A stretch of DNA of 64,000 nt from Sciurus carolinensis (GCF_902686445.1 NC_062221.1:33620575-33684574), one strand, 5' to 3'; positions 11,963 through 23,611 are shown, numbered from the stretch's first letter. Numbers and translations: made by a program. Notes: generated from the letters alone by a model not told the origin.

Positions 11963-12815
11963 AATCATACCAAACCTAATTTATGACATTAATTGGATAT
12001 GGGCCTATTGTAATAAAAATGTTTCTATTTGTGAATAATTTTTCTATCCTAAAAGAGATGGAAGTTTGTTGATATTGGGGTGGAAATTTTTATTTAATTG
12101 CTCATAACTCATGACTCAGTCACAAAGAACCTGACTCTGGCCAATTTTCATTTACCGGGTAAATATACTTAGTTTTATATAGTTTCTGAAAGTTGGAAAA
12201 AATTGTTCTGAAAAATCAGTATTTATAGTTCTGTAATAAAGACAAAGGTACTTTAATTTTGTGTTTAGTGTAAAAAACGAATGGGATAATTAACATATGC
12301 AGACACAAGGATCAATGGACTAGTGTTCAGGTGAGTCAACTCGTTTTTATTTGAGCATGATTAGAGGGTTTCTTCCTCTCTCTTGGAAACCTATATTCAA
12401 CCTTAAATTTGGTTACTTAGTTATTAGGTCAGTTAGGTTTTCTCTGAGTTTCTGATAGGTCTTATTTTGTCGGTATTGGGGTTTTAATTACAATCCTTGT
12501 CAGACTAAGAGTAATAATGGTAAAGATTCCTCATGGTTCAAAGATAATTTAATTCTATTGTAATAAAATTCAACATGATGTGATGATATAAATGTGATTG
12601 AACACTTTTTTGTCATCTTATAGCTGCATATCTTAGAAAATGTGTTAATCATTCTGTTTCATTTCCCTCACCTATAAAAAGTGAATCGAACTTCATTTCT
12701 TTAATTCATCAGATATTTATTTATAGAAAAAGTGAGTATAAAAATACCTGTTAGTATATTGTGCAGAATTAAATAATGTGAAAATATAGATCACATTTAT
12801 AATATATTAGACATT
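11963..12815. other. No gene or assigned repeat
   Basis: AT-rich anonymous sequence. No exon-like frame, RNA gene or recognisable transposon. Confidence 0.4.
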
Positions 12816-12819
12816 CACT

Positions 12820-12940
12820 GATGTTCATGGCCTTCTGCTCATTTATTTGCTCCACATCATATTTAAAATTGTATTCAGGTCACTTATCTTTGCTTCTCTG
12901 CCATGTCATAGCTTTAATAATATTGTTACATAAAACCAGT
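12820..12940 (+). mobile_element. Possible L2 fragment, sense
   Basis: 'ctgctcatttatttgctcca' and 'caggtcacttatctttgctt' are similar in order to the part of L2 upstream of its 3' UTR ('ctccttcaggtctttgctc'). Too short and diverged to be sure. Confidence 0.3.
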
Positions 12941-13134
12941 ACTCAACCCAAAGTTATAAGACTTATGGTAATTCTAAAGAATTTATAATAAGATACTTGA
13001 TACTCACTGATAAATATATAATTTATATGTATATGCAAATTCAGACTCATTGTTCTTCAGCATGGAGTGTTAAATGAGCTCTGTCCTGCATTTTAAATTC
13101 TATTTTGATTTTCTCATTATTAAAGTAAAGATTT

Positions 13135-13460
13135 TGCCAGACCTGGTGGTCCACATCTATAACCCAGTGGCTTGGGAGGCTGAGGCAGGAAGATCCAGAG
13201 TTCAAAACCAGCCTCAGGGCTGGGGATATAGCTCAGTTGGTAGAGTGCTTGCCTTGGAAGCACAAGGCCCTGGGTTTCATCCCCAGCCCCACAAAAACAA
13301 AAAAACAAAAAAACAAAAAACAAAAAACAAAAACAGACTCAGCAAAAGCCAGGTGCTAAGCAACTCAGTGAGACCTTGTCTCTAAATAAAATTAAAAACA
13401 GGATTAGGGATGTGGCTTAGTGGTCAAGTGCCCCTGAGTTCAATCCCCAGCACCCCAATA
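13135..13460 (+). mobile_element. B1-dID SINE, interrupted by an ID element
   Basis: Left part 13137-13217 is the B1 half ('cagacctggtggtccacatc', 'gggaggctgaggcaggaaga'). Right part 13343-13460 continues with 'caaaagccaggtgctaagca', 'actcagtgagaccttgtctc' and the ID-like end 'gttcaatccccagcacccc', then an AATAAATAAATA tail. The two parts are contiguous in the fused SINE, so the ID element between them inserted later. Confidence 0.9.
13218..13328 (+). mobile_element. ID SINE (tRNA-derived) nested in a B1-dID SINE
   Basis: Body 'ggggatatagctcagttggt' followed by 'agagtgcttgccttggaagc' and 'gggtttcatccccagcccc', with a (CAAAAAA)n tail. The pol III A box is preserved (tagctcagttggtagag); the B box (ggtttcatccc) has drifted from the ggttcgaatcc consensus. 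The flanks 'aaaaccagcctcag' (13204-13217) and 'aaaaacagactcag' (13329-13342) are a 14-bp target duplication with two mismatches. Confidence 0.92.
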
Positions 13461-13465
13461 AATAA

Positions 13466-15550
13466 ATATTTTCTTGAATTTTTGATATTTTTATACTTAT
13501 TGTGAATAAAGTTCTAATTTTTTAATTTTTGATTTCTGCAGCATATTTGATTGTATTACTTGCTTACCAGGCAAATATTTCCAGAGGAAATGGGCATGTT
13601 TTAGATACTGGGAAACTAAAAGTGTCATAGTAATGTACTGAAAGCCCCATTTAAGTGTATGCTATGAATTAGTCTTTGTGTCATTCCATTTGGAGCATTA
13701 AAAACACTAAAATTATAACTGCACTCATATGAATGTATTAACCTTCAGGAACATATACAGGTGTTTAATCTGCACTAAGCAAGATATAAATATAAAATTA
13801 GATGTCAATTAATTGATTAAAATATCTTCTATTTGAGTAGCTATTTTAAATCTGACATTCAATAAATACTTTTCAGAAGTAGATGAAGTGTTTATCTTCA
13901 TTTCCTAAACTATTTTCAGTCTAAAAATTTATTTAAAACTTACTAAATTTCTAACATGTGCCATGTGGTGCTTTCAATTTTTCCCCCAAGTTTTTTTCTA
14001 ATTTTAAGTCTATTGCTTAATGCCAATTATTTCCCCCAGCCAACTTGAATGAATTCACCCAAAGAATTTGTTTATATAAGTAAGATGAAAAATTTTTAAA
14101 AATTTTTGAACCTTAATTTTTCTTAGGCACTCAATAGTATTTACTTAATTGGAACTCATCCAGACTTTATTCAAATGTCTCTCTATAACTCAGTGTTAAA
14201 TTGAATTAGCTCATTCAGAAGCCATTTATAAATACATTGTTTGTAATCATTAATGAGTAATCACCTATAGACATACTTTCCTAGCAATACTTCTCAGCGA
14301 TTCATTCTTGATTCTCTTGATAATCTTTCAATTATCATTTTATGGTTAGATAAGCCATGGAAAATCTTCTGTTTGTTTTGAGTTTTGTCATGGTTCTGTT
14401 AATGCAGTCAATATATTTTAAATAAGATCTATTGAGTAAATTAAAACTAATAAAATTGTTTTGGATTTTAAATTAAGATTAATCATTTACTTTGTTCAGA
14501 TTAATAAAAAAGCAACTTCTATTACTTATTTAAACAATTTTTTTATTACACAAATGCAAATAGGATGGTAATTGCTCATCACATACCCTTTTTCTTCTAA
14601 AGACACTCATACCCTGTGTGATATCTTATTTACTTATCCAACTTTATTGCTTATAAAAATACAATTCATTAGAGACAAGGGTTAAGTTGTATAAAGTAAT
14701 TTAAGTTGGATTTCATAATATATCATGTAGAAGTCACATAGATTATCCACAGACATCCATTTTGGTGATACATTATTTTATTTTAGGTGATTTAGAAATA
14801 TGTTTGAATAAAATATGCAAGAGACATCCATTTAAAAACTCTGCTTGATGCTATGGTCATACTTTAACATCACATTTCATCAGATTTTTTTTTTTTTTTC
14901 ACTCTCCCATTTGCCCAAGTGCCCAACTGCAATGCCACAATCATTAAGAGGACAGCTCTGCAATGGAACTGCATTCTTTAACAAACACAACTGTACACTC
15001 ATGACTTTGGAACAAGTTAAATGTGGGTTAAGTGCTAAAATCATTTTCTTTTTTCTCTTTTCTTCTAGAAAGTAAATATCATTTTAAATTCTGCTTTCTA
15101 AAACATTGATGAAGTTACATATCTATTTTCATCACAATCCAATGTAATACCAAATTATACAGTAGAAATATCAACTAGGATTAAAATCAAGATCTATTTC
15201 AGATACAAAGCATTTACAAAACTCCATGCTGTACCTTCAATTATATTTAAAATAAGTGAGATATAGATTATTTAATTAATCTTCATTCTGTATATTTGGC
15301 AGTTGCTCCCCACTTCTACAAACTCTGAATCATGTTATGTTGCCTGAATTCTTTAGTTTGCTGCATTTTTATGAAGCTAATTATTTCATCCATCTATGTT
15401 AGAAAAATTTAAAGGACATCCATTTTAAGATTGACACAGGAAGTAAAATCTCATTTTGCAAAATGACCCATAAAAACATTTATAGCCTCTTTTGTATTCC
15501 TTGTATTATGTTTTTCAGATTTCTCTAGTAAATTATCCTACTGATACTAA
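13466..15550. other. Mostly anonymous AT-rich DNA
   Basis: No assigned repeat. At 14884-15050 a T-run and pyrimidine tract ending in 'tttgcccaag' precede a short open stretch with Cys-rich translation, which superficially looks like an acceptor plus exon. No proper donor follows and I do not recognise the peptide, so it is not called a gene. Confidence 0.4.
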
Positions 15551-15555
15551 GAAAT

Positions 15556-15990
15556 ATTGATGAATAAAATGTCCTTTGTAGTATTTTTCATAATAGTAAA
15601 AAATTGGGAATACCACACATATCCAGCAATAGAAATTTTTTTAAATAAATTATGTCATGATTGTATAATGCAATATTCCATTGAAATGAAAAGTATCCAA
15701 ATATTGTTTAATGATAAAGAAAATCATTATATTAAATGACAATAAGGCAGATCATATAACTATAGTCTCAGTGTTATCCTAATTTTTCAATTGATTACAT
15801 GTATAATATGAATTGATGAGAAAGAAATTCACCAAAATATCAAAACTCACTATTTCTTTGGTGGGCCTAAATGTTTTAACTTATGCATATGTGTGTCAGT
15901 ATTTTCTAATACTACTTAGAAATTAAAATGCATAAGTATTACCAGAAGAGAGAACTTTTCAAACTATTTTATATAGTATTTTGCCATTGT
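15556..15990 (+). mobile_element. Old L1 (L1M/HAL1-type) 3' fragment, sense
   Basis: Contains the L1 C-terminal block: 'aatagtaaaaaattgggaat', then 'caatagaaatttttttaaat', 'aattatgtcatgattgt' and 'tgcaatattccattgaaatg', corresponding to the conserved '[13 protein letters not shown]' region of ORF2 in an old relative. No open frame. Confidence 0.55.
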
Positions 15991-15999
15991 TATAATTTT

Positions 16000-18290
16000 T
16001 CATAATTTCAACAATGAATTTTTCAATTTTCATTTATATGAGTCAATATTCAAATTTTATACTTTAAGGCATGTATCTACACAGTTTACATGTAAAAACA
16101 TTAATTATTTTTGATATACTTAAATTTTAGAACTTGAGTGTTTTAAGTCTCCTTTTCTTTTAATACATAGATATACTACATTAATATATGTTGCTTCTCT
16201 AAAACAGTGTGTTTGTATATATTTCAATTACATGCTTCAAATAACTTCATGTTGTTGTAGCCATGTGTATTTTACATGTGAGTTGTACAGCTATAAAGCC
16301 TTGAATTTTTCAGATTAACTTATGAAAACCAAATATACAAATTGTAGGTTCTTATGCAGCAGTTAAAAATAAATTAAACATTAAAACAAGCACTAAAAAT
16401 ACTCAGGACATATGACATAAGTTTCTTGTTATTTCATGATACCATTCTCAGATGGTCTTTATTTTTCACCATAGATTCAAGCTGATGAACTATATTATTA
16501 AGTTATCTGCATGAAATCTGTTGAACTTTGAATTTAAAATCTGTATTGACCAAAATATCATACCATATGCCATTAACTAGACTGAATTTTGCAGGATCAA
16601 TTTTATGAATCTGTGATATTTGAAGGCTTCTAATTTTTAAAATACTAAAATTGAATATGTGCATTTCTTGAAGCAGAACAATTTATTCTTATATGTGTTT
16701 AAAGTACTTAACAATGTTAACCAAATAAAGGATAATAAATTGAAAGTTTAATTTAAAAATAAAACAAAGTAGGGAGATATTCTTTGTTTCCTTATGGCAT
16801 TAATAAAATTAGAGGTTACAATAAAATGTTGAAATATTCACGGAACATTTCTATGTACATTAGAGCTATTAAATTTCTATGTACAGTTTGAGCTATTAAA
16901 TTTATAGGACATGGTTCATTATACTCATTTTCTAAGTAGGGTGAATTGGTAATATTATCTTAGGTCTACAGTGAACATAGTCCATTGCTTTGATATTGAT
17001 ATGTGGAATTATTTGAAGAGTTTGCAATGTTTCTTTCCTTTGACATAAGCAAAGGAAATGCTTTTACAGGTAAATATACAGAACTTGCGAGAGAATTTAA
17101 ACTTGAAGCTAAGCTGCTAGCCTTTGCTCTAGTCAGCCCCTTTTCTTTTTCCAACCCTCATTGCATGATTTCCTCACTGATAGACACATACATATGCATC
17201 CCATGGTGTAGAAGTATAAGAAATACTAAAGCCATTCATCTTCTCTGAATGCCAGGATGATTATGTTCACAGACGTTCTGTGTTCAACTGAGACTTACAC
17301 TGCAAAGATTGGTTGAGTACACATTTGTTTCAATGTCAGATCTGTACATTGAGTCTTCCATATACGTTATATTATGCTGTCTTCAGTCACAGGATTAAAT
17401 CAAATCTAGAGCATTAGTGCCTAGACTGCATTTTATTGCTTCACTCCAACTCCCTGCAGAATTGCTTTTGTGAAATTCCTTATCCATCCATAGTGGAGAA
17501 GATGCCAGGACAAGAGGCCAGGAAACAAAGCGCTGTTGCAGTTCTTCAAAGATAATGTCATCAAGGACTTTATTATAATAAACAATGTCCATGAATAATC
17601 ACTATTGTTCCTCTGAGAACATATTTAATCTGTGATCATTGTGAAATATGTAAATGAGCAGACTACCTTTTTCACAGGAGTATATAACAAACTTCATGTC
17701 AAATTTGTGGTCCATGAAGGAGAGAAGGTAATTATTATAAATAGCTTTTGTTTTATAACTAATTTCTGTTCCTACCATAACTTTCCATTCCGTTTTCTTC
17801 CCTTATCTTATATAAATAGGGCAACAGTTAAATTCATATTTTCTCTTAAGCTAGCTAGCATTCTCTTTAGAAAATAAGTAAACACATGGAGAATGCAAAT
17901 TTTACCAAAATAATATAAGGTTGTGTGCATGCACACATTTAATAGTAATATTAAAAGCAAAAATTCAGTGTGACTTATTTATAATTCTCAATAACTTCAC
18001 TATGCAGTTTTCCAAATCAAACCTTATGATAGTTTCAATTTTTTCTGTATATTTTCCTTATATGAATTATCTATTTTTGTAAGTTTTATTAATTTGATAA
18101 TTTGATAATTTCAAATATTTCATGTAGCTTTCATGTAACTGAAGAATCAAGTCTGCCACATATTAGGGAAACCAGAACATTTAAAATATACAATATGTGG
18201 AATATCATTTCTACCTTTGGACTTTATGATTTTCACTTATTTATTTTCTAAGAAATAACACTTTCATGGTTTTAATCATGTCTTTAATTT
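16000..18290. other. No gene or assigned repeat over about 2.3 kb
   Basis: The least annotated stretch of the first third. A 65-codon open frame on the minus strand (17395-17592) and an overlapping-composition frame on the plus strand (17003-17248) were read through. Neither has splice signals, family motifs or a supportive context. Apart from the small duplication at 16848-16900 I see no structure. Confidence 0.4.
16848..16900. repeat. 26-27 bp tandem duplication
   Basis: Copy 1 (16848-16873) and copy 2 (16874-16900) share 'tttctatgtaca' and 'gagctattaaa' around a short variable centre. A recent-looking tandem duplication in otherwise unique sequence. Confidence 0.85.
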
Positions 18291-18296
18291 TTACCT

Positions 18297-18480
18297 TTTT
18301 TTTTTTTTTTGATACTGAGAGTTGAATCCAGAGGTATTTAGCCTTTCTGTTAAAATTTTATTAGAGACGGGGTCTGAGTTGCTAAGTGCCTCACTAAGCC
18401 TAGACTGACCTTGAACTCTCAATCCTGCCTCAGCTTTCTAAGCTGCTGGGATTACAGGTGTGTACCACGGCACCTGGCTT
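18297..18480 (-). mobile_element. B1-dID SINE, antisense
   Basis: T-rich tail complement, then 'gatactgagagttgaatcca' (ID-like end), 'tagagacggggtctgagttg', 'gctgggattacaggtgtgta' and the B1 5' end 'ccacggcacctggc'. Moderately diverged from the squirrel consensus. Confidence 0.85.
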
Positions 18481-18599
18481 ACTTTTTACTCTTAACATTA
18501 TCTCCTAAACCTTGAAAATGTTAAATATTCCCTTAACTTCAGATCCAAATATAATATTCTAGGTGATCCTGTGAATTCCAACTTGATGGTGATAGATAC

Positions 18600-19050
18600 C
18601 ACATAAGCAATTTGTTGTGGACTAAATTTATCACTCATCACCATCCCCAATACAAGAAAGCTTGGCCTACCAATATCCTGTTATATCTCAGAATGACTTG
18701 CTGTTTGCAATTACTCAGGTCAGAAACTATGATTCTTATCTTAATCCATCTTCTTTGTCAATCCATGTTCTGTTAGTTTTTGACTACTAACAAGTCAAAC
18801 TCTGAAATATTTATTTAATCTATAATTTTTCCAACCCAATTATTTCTTCTTTTTATCAACAACATTCTCTCAATTCATCCCTCTCTCTCCATATTATTAA
18901 TCCATACATTATTCACCATGCAAAGTGAAATTTCTAAGGTGCAAATTTCACTTTTTATTTTAATCTGGGTAAAATCCAATACCATGGCATGACCAATAAG
19001 TTCCCTTGTCTCTTCATGTATTACCTTTTTTCAAATATTGAAGATATCTT
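18600..19050 (+). mobile_element. L2 LINE ORF2 C-terminal/3' fragment, sense
   Basis: Order of blocks as in L2: a pyrimidine-rich lead, 'tcaattcatccctctctctc', 'ctgggtaaaatccaatacc' (for agtaaaatccaaagtcc) and 'ttcccttgtctcttcatg'. The reading frame is destroyed. Confidence 0.5.
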
Positions 19051-19610
19051 CTAAATGCTATTATTTTTCCCATGAAGTCATTTGGCAATTATAAGAATAA
19101 ATGTCATAAAACCTTACATTTTATTAACTTATATTATGATTGCCTGCCTTTTAAGCTTCTGTAACTTGCTACAAGTGTAATTTTTTCAAATCCTGATTTT
19201 TCTTGCTACTACATTATAAATGATCTTCCATAAAAGTACTATGCATCTACTCAGTAGACTCTGAATTCTTCAAAATAGAGTTCCTCTCTCCTTCATTCTC
19301 TATGATTTCTATCTTTCTTAGTAGCTATTTCATCCACTTCCATTCATAGATTCATAGATATCAAAAATTATTCTGTCACACTACTATTCCATTAGTTTCT
19401 ACCCATCCTGATTCTGTATATTTTATTTTGGGTTTAACCAATGGGTTTGTCAAGAGTAAGGAAACAAACAAAAGGCATCTTGATTGTTGTGTCTTCTTTG
19501 GATATAAGACCAGGTTTATTCAGAATAGCTGATGGCAAGCTTTGCTGAATGTGCATTTGTCTGCAAGCTATTGCTATAAGGCATTGAAAAGACCTTTGAA
19601 GAAAAATGAA

Positions 19611-19740
19611 TTTTTTACATAGTTTTATTAAGGTAAAATTGAGGTACAATAAAATGCACATATTTGAAGTATACAATTTGATCAGTTTTGAAATGTATGT
19701 AACCAATGCAATCAATATAAAGTGCATTTCCATTACATTT
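19611..19740 (-). mobile_element. Old L1/HAL1 3' UTR fragment, antisense
   Basis: 'tttattaaggtaaaattgag' followed by 'tacaataaaatgcaca', 'tgaagtatacaatttgatc' and 'gttttgaaatgtatgtaacc' is the usual antisense start of L1M-type 3' UTRs (tttattgagatataattcac...ccataaaattcacc...aagtgtacaattcagtg). Confidence 0.6.
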
Positions 19741-19779
19741 TTTAAATTTTGAAATCATGCGTACTGTCTCCTGTGTGAT

Positions 19780-20245
19780 TTATTCCATTAGAAATCAATC
19801 ACCTTAAGATATATAGAACACCCCATATATCAACTATTTCAAAATTAAATGTCATACTTATAAATATCTCAGAGGTTAAGGAAGAAAGCACAAGAAAAGT
19901 AAATAAAAAGTGATTTGAACTAAGTGATAATAAAACCTTAAAATATCAGAATATCTGGGATGAAACAGTACTCAGATGAACATTTGTAACAAAGTACTTG
20001 TATCATAAAGAAACTAGAATAACAATCAAATTATTTTCAAATTATGTCATTGGAAGAAAAAAGTAAGAGTAGGAGCAGAACTATGAAATAGAGAATAAAT
20101 AATACAGCTAAAATTTGATAAAAAATCAAACAAGTCTAATCAAGAAAAAAGTAAGAACACAAAAAATTAATATCAATGGAGAGGTAGCTATCAAAATAAC
20201 CATACGATGCTAAAAATATACTAAGGTAATATTACAATTATATGC
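19780..20245 (+). mobile_element. Old L1 ORF2 fragment, sense
   Basis: Diverged sense ORF2 between endonuclease and RT: 'ataatacagctaaaattt', 'gaaatagagaataaataata' and 'atcaagaaaaaagtaagaac' correspond to the region just before the RT domain. It abuts the oppositely oriented, younger L1 at 20255. Confidence 0.5.
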
Positions 20246-20269
20246 CATTCTATGTGATAGCTTCCATAG

Positions 20270-20888
20270 CACGGTCTGTATTAAAGAAAGATCCATGTGC
20301 TTCTGAGAAGAAAGTGTATTCAGTCATGAAAAATTCTATATATGTGTGTTAAGTCTAAATTAAATTTAGATTGTAGTTTTTTAAATTAAATTAAATTTAA
20401 ATTGTAGTTTTTACTTCTATAGCTTCTTTAGTTTTTATTTGAAAGATCTATACAGTGGTGAGAGAGGCATGTTAAAGTTATCTGGTATTATTGTGTTGTA
20501 GTCTATTTGATTCTTGTAATTGAGAAGGGTTTGTTTGATGTATGTAGATTCTCCATTGTTTGGGGTATAAATATTTGTGATTGTCATATCTCGTTGATGT
20601 ACAATGACCTTCTTTGTCCCATTTGATTAACTTTGGTTTAAAGTCCACTTTATCAGATATGAGAATAGAAATCCCTGCTTGTTTATGTTGTCCTTGTGAG
20701 TGATATGTTTTTTCCCATCCTTTTACCTTCAGTCTGTGAATGTCATTGCCTATGAGGTGAGTCTCTTGGAGAGAGCATATTTTGGGGTCTTGTTTTTTAA
20801 CCCAATCTGGCAGTCTGTGTCTTTCAATTGAGTTTAAGCCATCAATGTTCAAGGTTATTACTGAGATATGATTAGTATTCTCAGTCAT
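20270..20888 (-). pseudogene. L1 ORF2 N-terminus (endonuclease domain), broken
   Basis: The start codon is at 20888. The first 136 codons are open and show an APE-type L1 endonuclease beginning: the ITLNIDGLNS segment (catalytic Asn region), then SLQETH (catalytic Glu). It then hits a stop at 20478, and homology continues in shifted frames to about 20270. L1 ORF2 proteins are about 1,270 residues; at most the first 200 codons are present. In intact L1 the endonuclease nicks the TT/AAAA target to prime reverse transcription. Here the protein cannot be made. Confidence 0.75.
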
Positions 20889-20939
20889 TTGGGTTTATTT
20901 TTAGTTTTTAATTTCAGTTAGTTTCGTCTTTGATTGACG

Positions 20940-21920
20940 ATTTCTTTAACGTAGTTCCTCCCTTTGCTGGTTTTCATTTAATTTTCTTCATTTCATCTTC
21001 ATGAAATATTTTAAGAATGTTGTGTGGCACACACTTTCTAGTTGCAAATTCTTTTAACTTTCATTTATCATGGAAGGTCTTTATTTCTCTTCAAATATAA
21101 AGTTTAATTTTGCCAGATATAAGATTCTTGGTTGGCATCCATTTTCTTTCTGAGCTTGGTATTTGTTATTGCTGGCCTGGGTTGAGAAATCAGCTGAGAT
21201 CAAAATTGTTTTCCCCATATACGTAATCTGATATTTTTCTATCACAACCTTTAAAATTCTATCCTTCTTCCATATGTTAGGATTTTTCATTATAATGTGC
21301 CTTGTTTGGAGCAGGTCTGTTGTAATTTTGTACACTTGGGGTTCTATCAGCCTCTTGTATTTGATTTTTCATTTCATTTTTTAGGTTTGGGAAATTTTTG
21401 TATATTATTTCATTGAAAAAACTGCACATTCCTTTGGTTTGTATCTCTGCACCTTTATCTATCTTGATAAATCTTAAATTTGATCTTTTCATGTTATCCC
21501 ATAATTCTTGGAAGTTCTGTTCATGGCTTCTTAATATCTGTTCTCCATGGTCAACTACATTTTCAAGATTATATATTTTGTCTTCATTGCCTGAAACTCT
21601 GTCTCCCAAGTGGTCTAGCTGTTGGTGATGCTTTCTATTGAATTTTTAATTTGTTTTATTGTTTCCTTCGTTTCAAGGATATCTGCTTTTTGTTTTTTCA
21701 GAATCTCTGCTTCTTTATTAATCTTTCCTTTCCTGTGTTTTCTCTCTGATTTCATTCTTATACCATCCTTTATGTCACAGATCAGTTTAACTATACACAT
21801 TCTAAACTCCTTCTCTGACATTTCTTCCACTGTGGTGTCAATGGATTCTGTTAATGGATTCTGTTTTGTTTGGGGTGATTTGTTCCCTAGCTTTTTCATG
21901 TTGTTTGGGTGTCTACCCAT
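20940..21920 (-). pseudogene. L1 ORF1 (RNA-binding chaperone), frameshifted
   Basis: Three open segments in order make up one ORF1. The first, 21920-21615, is a Lys/Glu-rich coiled-coil with an EILKKQKADILETK heptad-like pattern. The second, 21609-21277, carries the coiled-coil end and RRM-like core with the 'QELWDNMKRSNLRFI' block. The third, 21335-21081, is the C-terminal domain with the PRILYLAKLNFIFE block. At least one stop and one frameshift separate them. ORF1p normally trimerises and coats L1 RNA. The start at 21920 is chosen because the next segment upstream is non-coding 5'UTR. Confidence 0.75.
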
Positions 21921-23070
21921 TTAACAGTATGGATCTGAGGTAGTAGAGTTTCTTCCCTGTTGACTTATAATGTCCCTGATGGTTTCAGTACCTCACTGTT
22001 TGGGAAAGACAAATAATAACAACCAATACAAACCATATGCAATATTAAACCAAGTAGTTTCTACTATCATTCCTACAATGTTAATTTTCACAGTAAACAG
22101 AAATGATACCATCAATTATTGCCTACAATAAAACAGCAAGTTTGCAAAAGAGTTTGTAATTTCAAATGGTGGACAGGGAGAGAGTAGAAGTGATATAGGA
22201 TGTGATGATTATGAAGGAGAAGGAGAGAAGAAGTGAGAAATTAAAGAGTGAAAGAGAGAATTATGGAGATTGTTAGCAGAAGAAAAGAGAGAATCAAGGG
22301 AAATAGAAGAAAAATATATATTATAAAGTAATAATTTAAAAATAATTAAAAATAAAAAGAATACAAAACAAAACAGAATGTACTAAAAAAATCCTAGTTC
22401 ACAAAAATCTAATTCATAAAAAATACCTGGTTTCAAACATGCTAGAAATGAGGGGGAAAAAAAAGGAATACTTATAAATGTTCATGCACCATTAAGGTCA
22501 TAATTAAACTGAGAAAATTTATAAAAAAAAGATCTTGACAAAAAGTTAAAGAATTCTTTCCATTGGAGTTCAAAAGATTCTCAATTTCTCTTCTCAGCAG
22601 TTTTAGATGGGTCATCTGGAGCATATTGCTCCACCCTCTGGATTGCTGGAGTGTAACCAGGTAATCCTGTAGGAGGAATTCCTGGAAGCAGGGTTTAGGC
22701 TTAGGGAGGCTTGATGCTCTTCACTGTATGCCAATTGGTCTGGAGACTTTAAATTAGTGCACCTGAAGTGCCTATTACTTGCTAGTTCACACTGGAAGCC
22801 TGTACCCTGGGGATCTCCCCAGGGTTCCACTCACGTGATGCGGGACCCAATTACTAATCTATATCACCTTCAGACCTCACATTTCCTGGTCTCAGGTTTA
22901 GTCTGTAAACAATTCTTCCTACTCCTGCCTTGTCCAGGCCAGATGTGTCTCTCCTAGACTGTCCTTCAAGCAGTTGGATTGGAGCGGGAGGGAGTAGAGC
23001 TGGGTGGTTTTCCACAACCAGTTGTCCACTGGTAAACCTCTTTCCACATTTAATTTTCTCCTGGTCACTT
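21921..23070 (-). promoter_or_regulatory. L1 5'UTR (promoter region of the 20-23 kb L1)
   Basis: The segment upstream of ORF1 includes a purine-rich portion on the plus strand (22165-22330) and a GC-richer block (22600-23060) unlike the AT-rich neighbourhood. By position this is the internal promoter-bearing 5'UTR. Its outer limit cannot be fixed by eye and no target duplication was found. Confidence 0.5.
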
Positions 23071-23094
23071 AAGCACATTCTATGTCATGCTATT

Positions 23095-23611
23095 TGTTTA
23101 CTCAGCCTGTATACTGGGCCAACCTTGGGTTTGCCAGGCATCAGACCCCTCAACTGCTGGCACCTATGCAAAGGCTGCAAAATGGTTCCTTCCTTTGTCC
23201 TCTGCATGCCACCTACAGACATGGTAGCTTCTTTCCCCACACAAGGACATTGGGCAGTGTGTCTTTCAGGTTTGCCAGGCAATGTCCTTGATCTCTAAAT
23301 GTTCCATAGAAAGGACAAACCTCTGACCTCCCAAAAATACAGGTTCATTTAATTCCAGTACCCCTCTTCTGTGCTCACTTAGGGACCTTCCTGGCTGGTA
23401 CTTCCAGCCTGGCTGTGACAGTGGCTGTGCCATTGGGGATTTAACCTTATTTTATTGTACCCAAACTCCTGAGTCCTAGATCTGCTTTGAATGTCCAGTT
23501 TTAAATTCCAATAAAGTCCTCCTTTTTTTGTTCACCCACTTTGCTGAGAAGATGTCTGTCTGCTTTCTTGGTTTCACTCCAAGGAGCAGCCCCAAAAGCT
23601 ACCACCTCTAT
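23095..23611 (+). mobile_element. LTR-like segment (retroviral-type U3-R-U5?)
   Basis: Not L1 coding. The plus strand carries AATAAA at 23510-23515, followed by T-rich 'cctcctttttttgttcaccc' and a 'ctttcttggtttcactcc' U5-like end at about 23555-23611, which is the arrangement of an ERV LTR 3' half. No clear TATA box, TG...CA borders or duplication was found. It could instead be the outer 5'UTR of the neighbouring L1 or a transduced segment. Confidence 0.35.

Larger units (their letters stand above)
20255..23070 (-). mobile_element. L1 (squirrel-type) 5' half: 5'UTR, ORF1, start of ORF2
   Basis: Reading leftwards on the minus strand the element shows a GC-richer 5'UTR (about 23070-21921), ORF1 (21920-about 20940) and the first part of ORF2 (20888-about 20270). 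The ORF2 RT, C-terminal domain and 3' UTR are absent and there is no poly(T) at the left border. That is the reverse of the usual 5' truncation and suggests later deletion, recombination or an inversion. The left neighbour is an older L1 in the other orientation. Confidence 0.8.

Noticed and set aside
13218..13290. tRNA gene
   Set aside because: The A box is tRNA-like but the segment is an ID SINE with an A-rich tail, target duplication and no cloverleaf 3' half.
13074..13385. 103-codon open frame on the plus strand and an overlapping 67-codon frame on the minus strand
   Set aside because: Both translate B1-dID and ID SINE sequence; SINE-derived frames of this kind recur throughout the genome.
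14884..15050. Pyrimidine tract plus acceptor-like AG followed by a Cys-rich open stretch
   Set aside because: The T-run gives a false acceptor impression, the supposed donor is 'gttaag' and not 'gtaag', and the peptide resembles no family.
17395..17592. 65-codon minus-strand frame starting with ATG
   Set aside because: Composition is plausible but there is no splice signal, family motif or neighbouring coding segment; treated as chance until conservation is shown.
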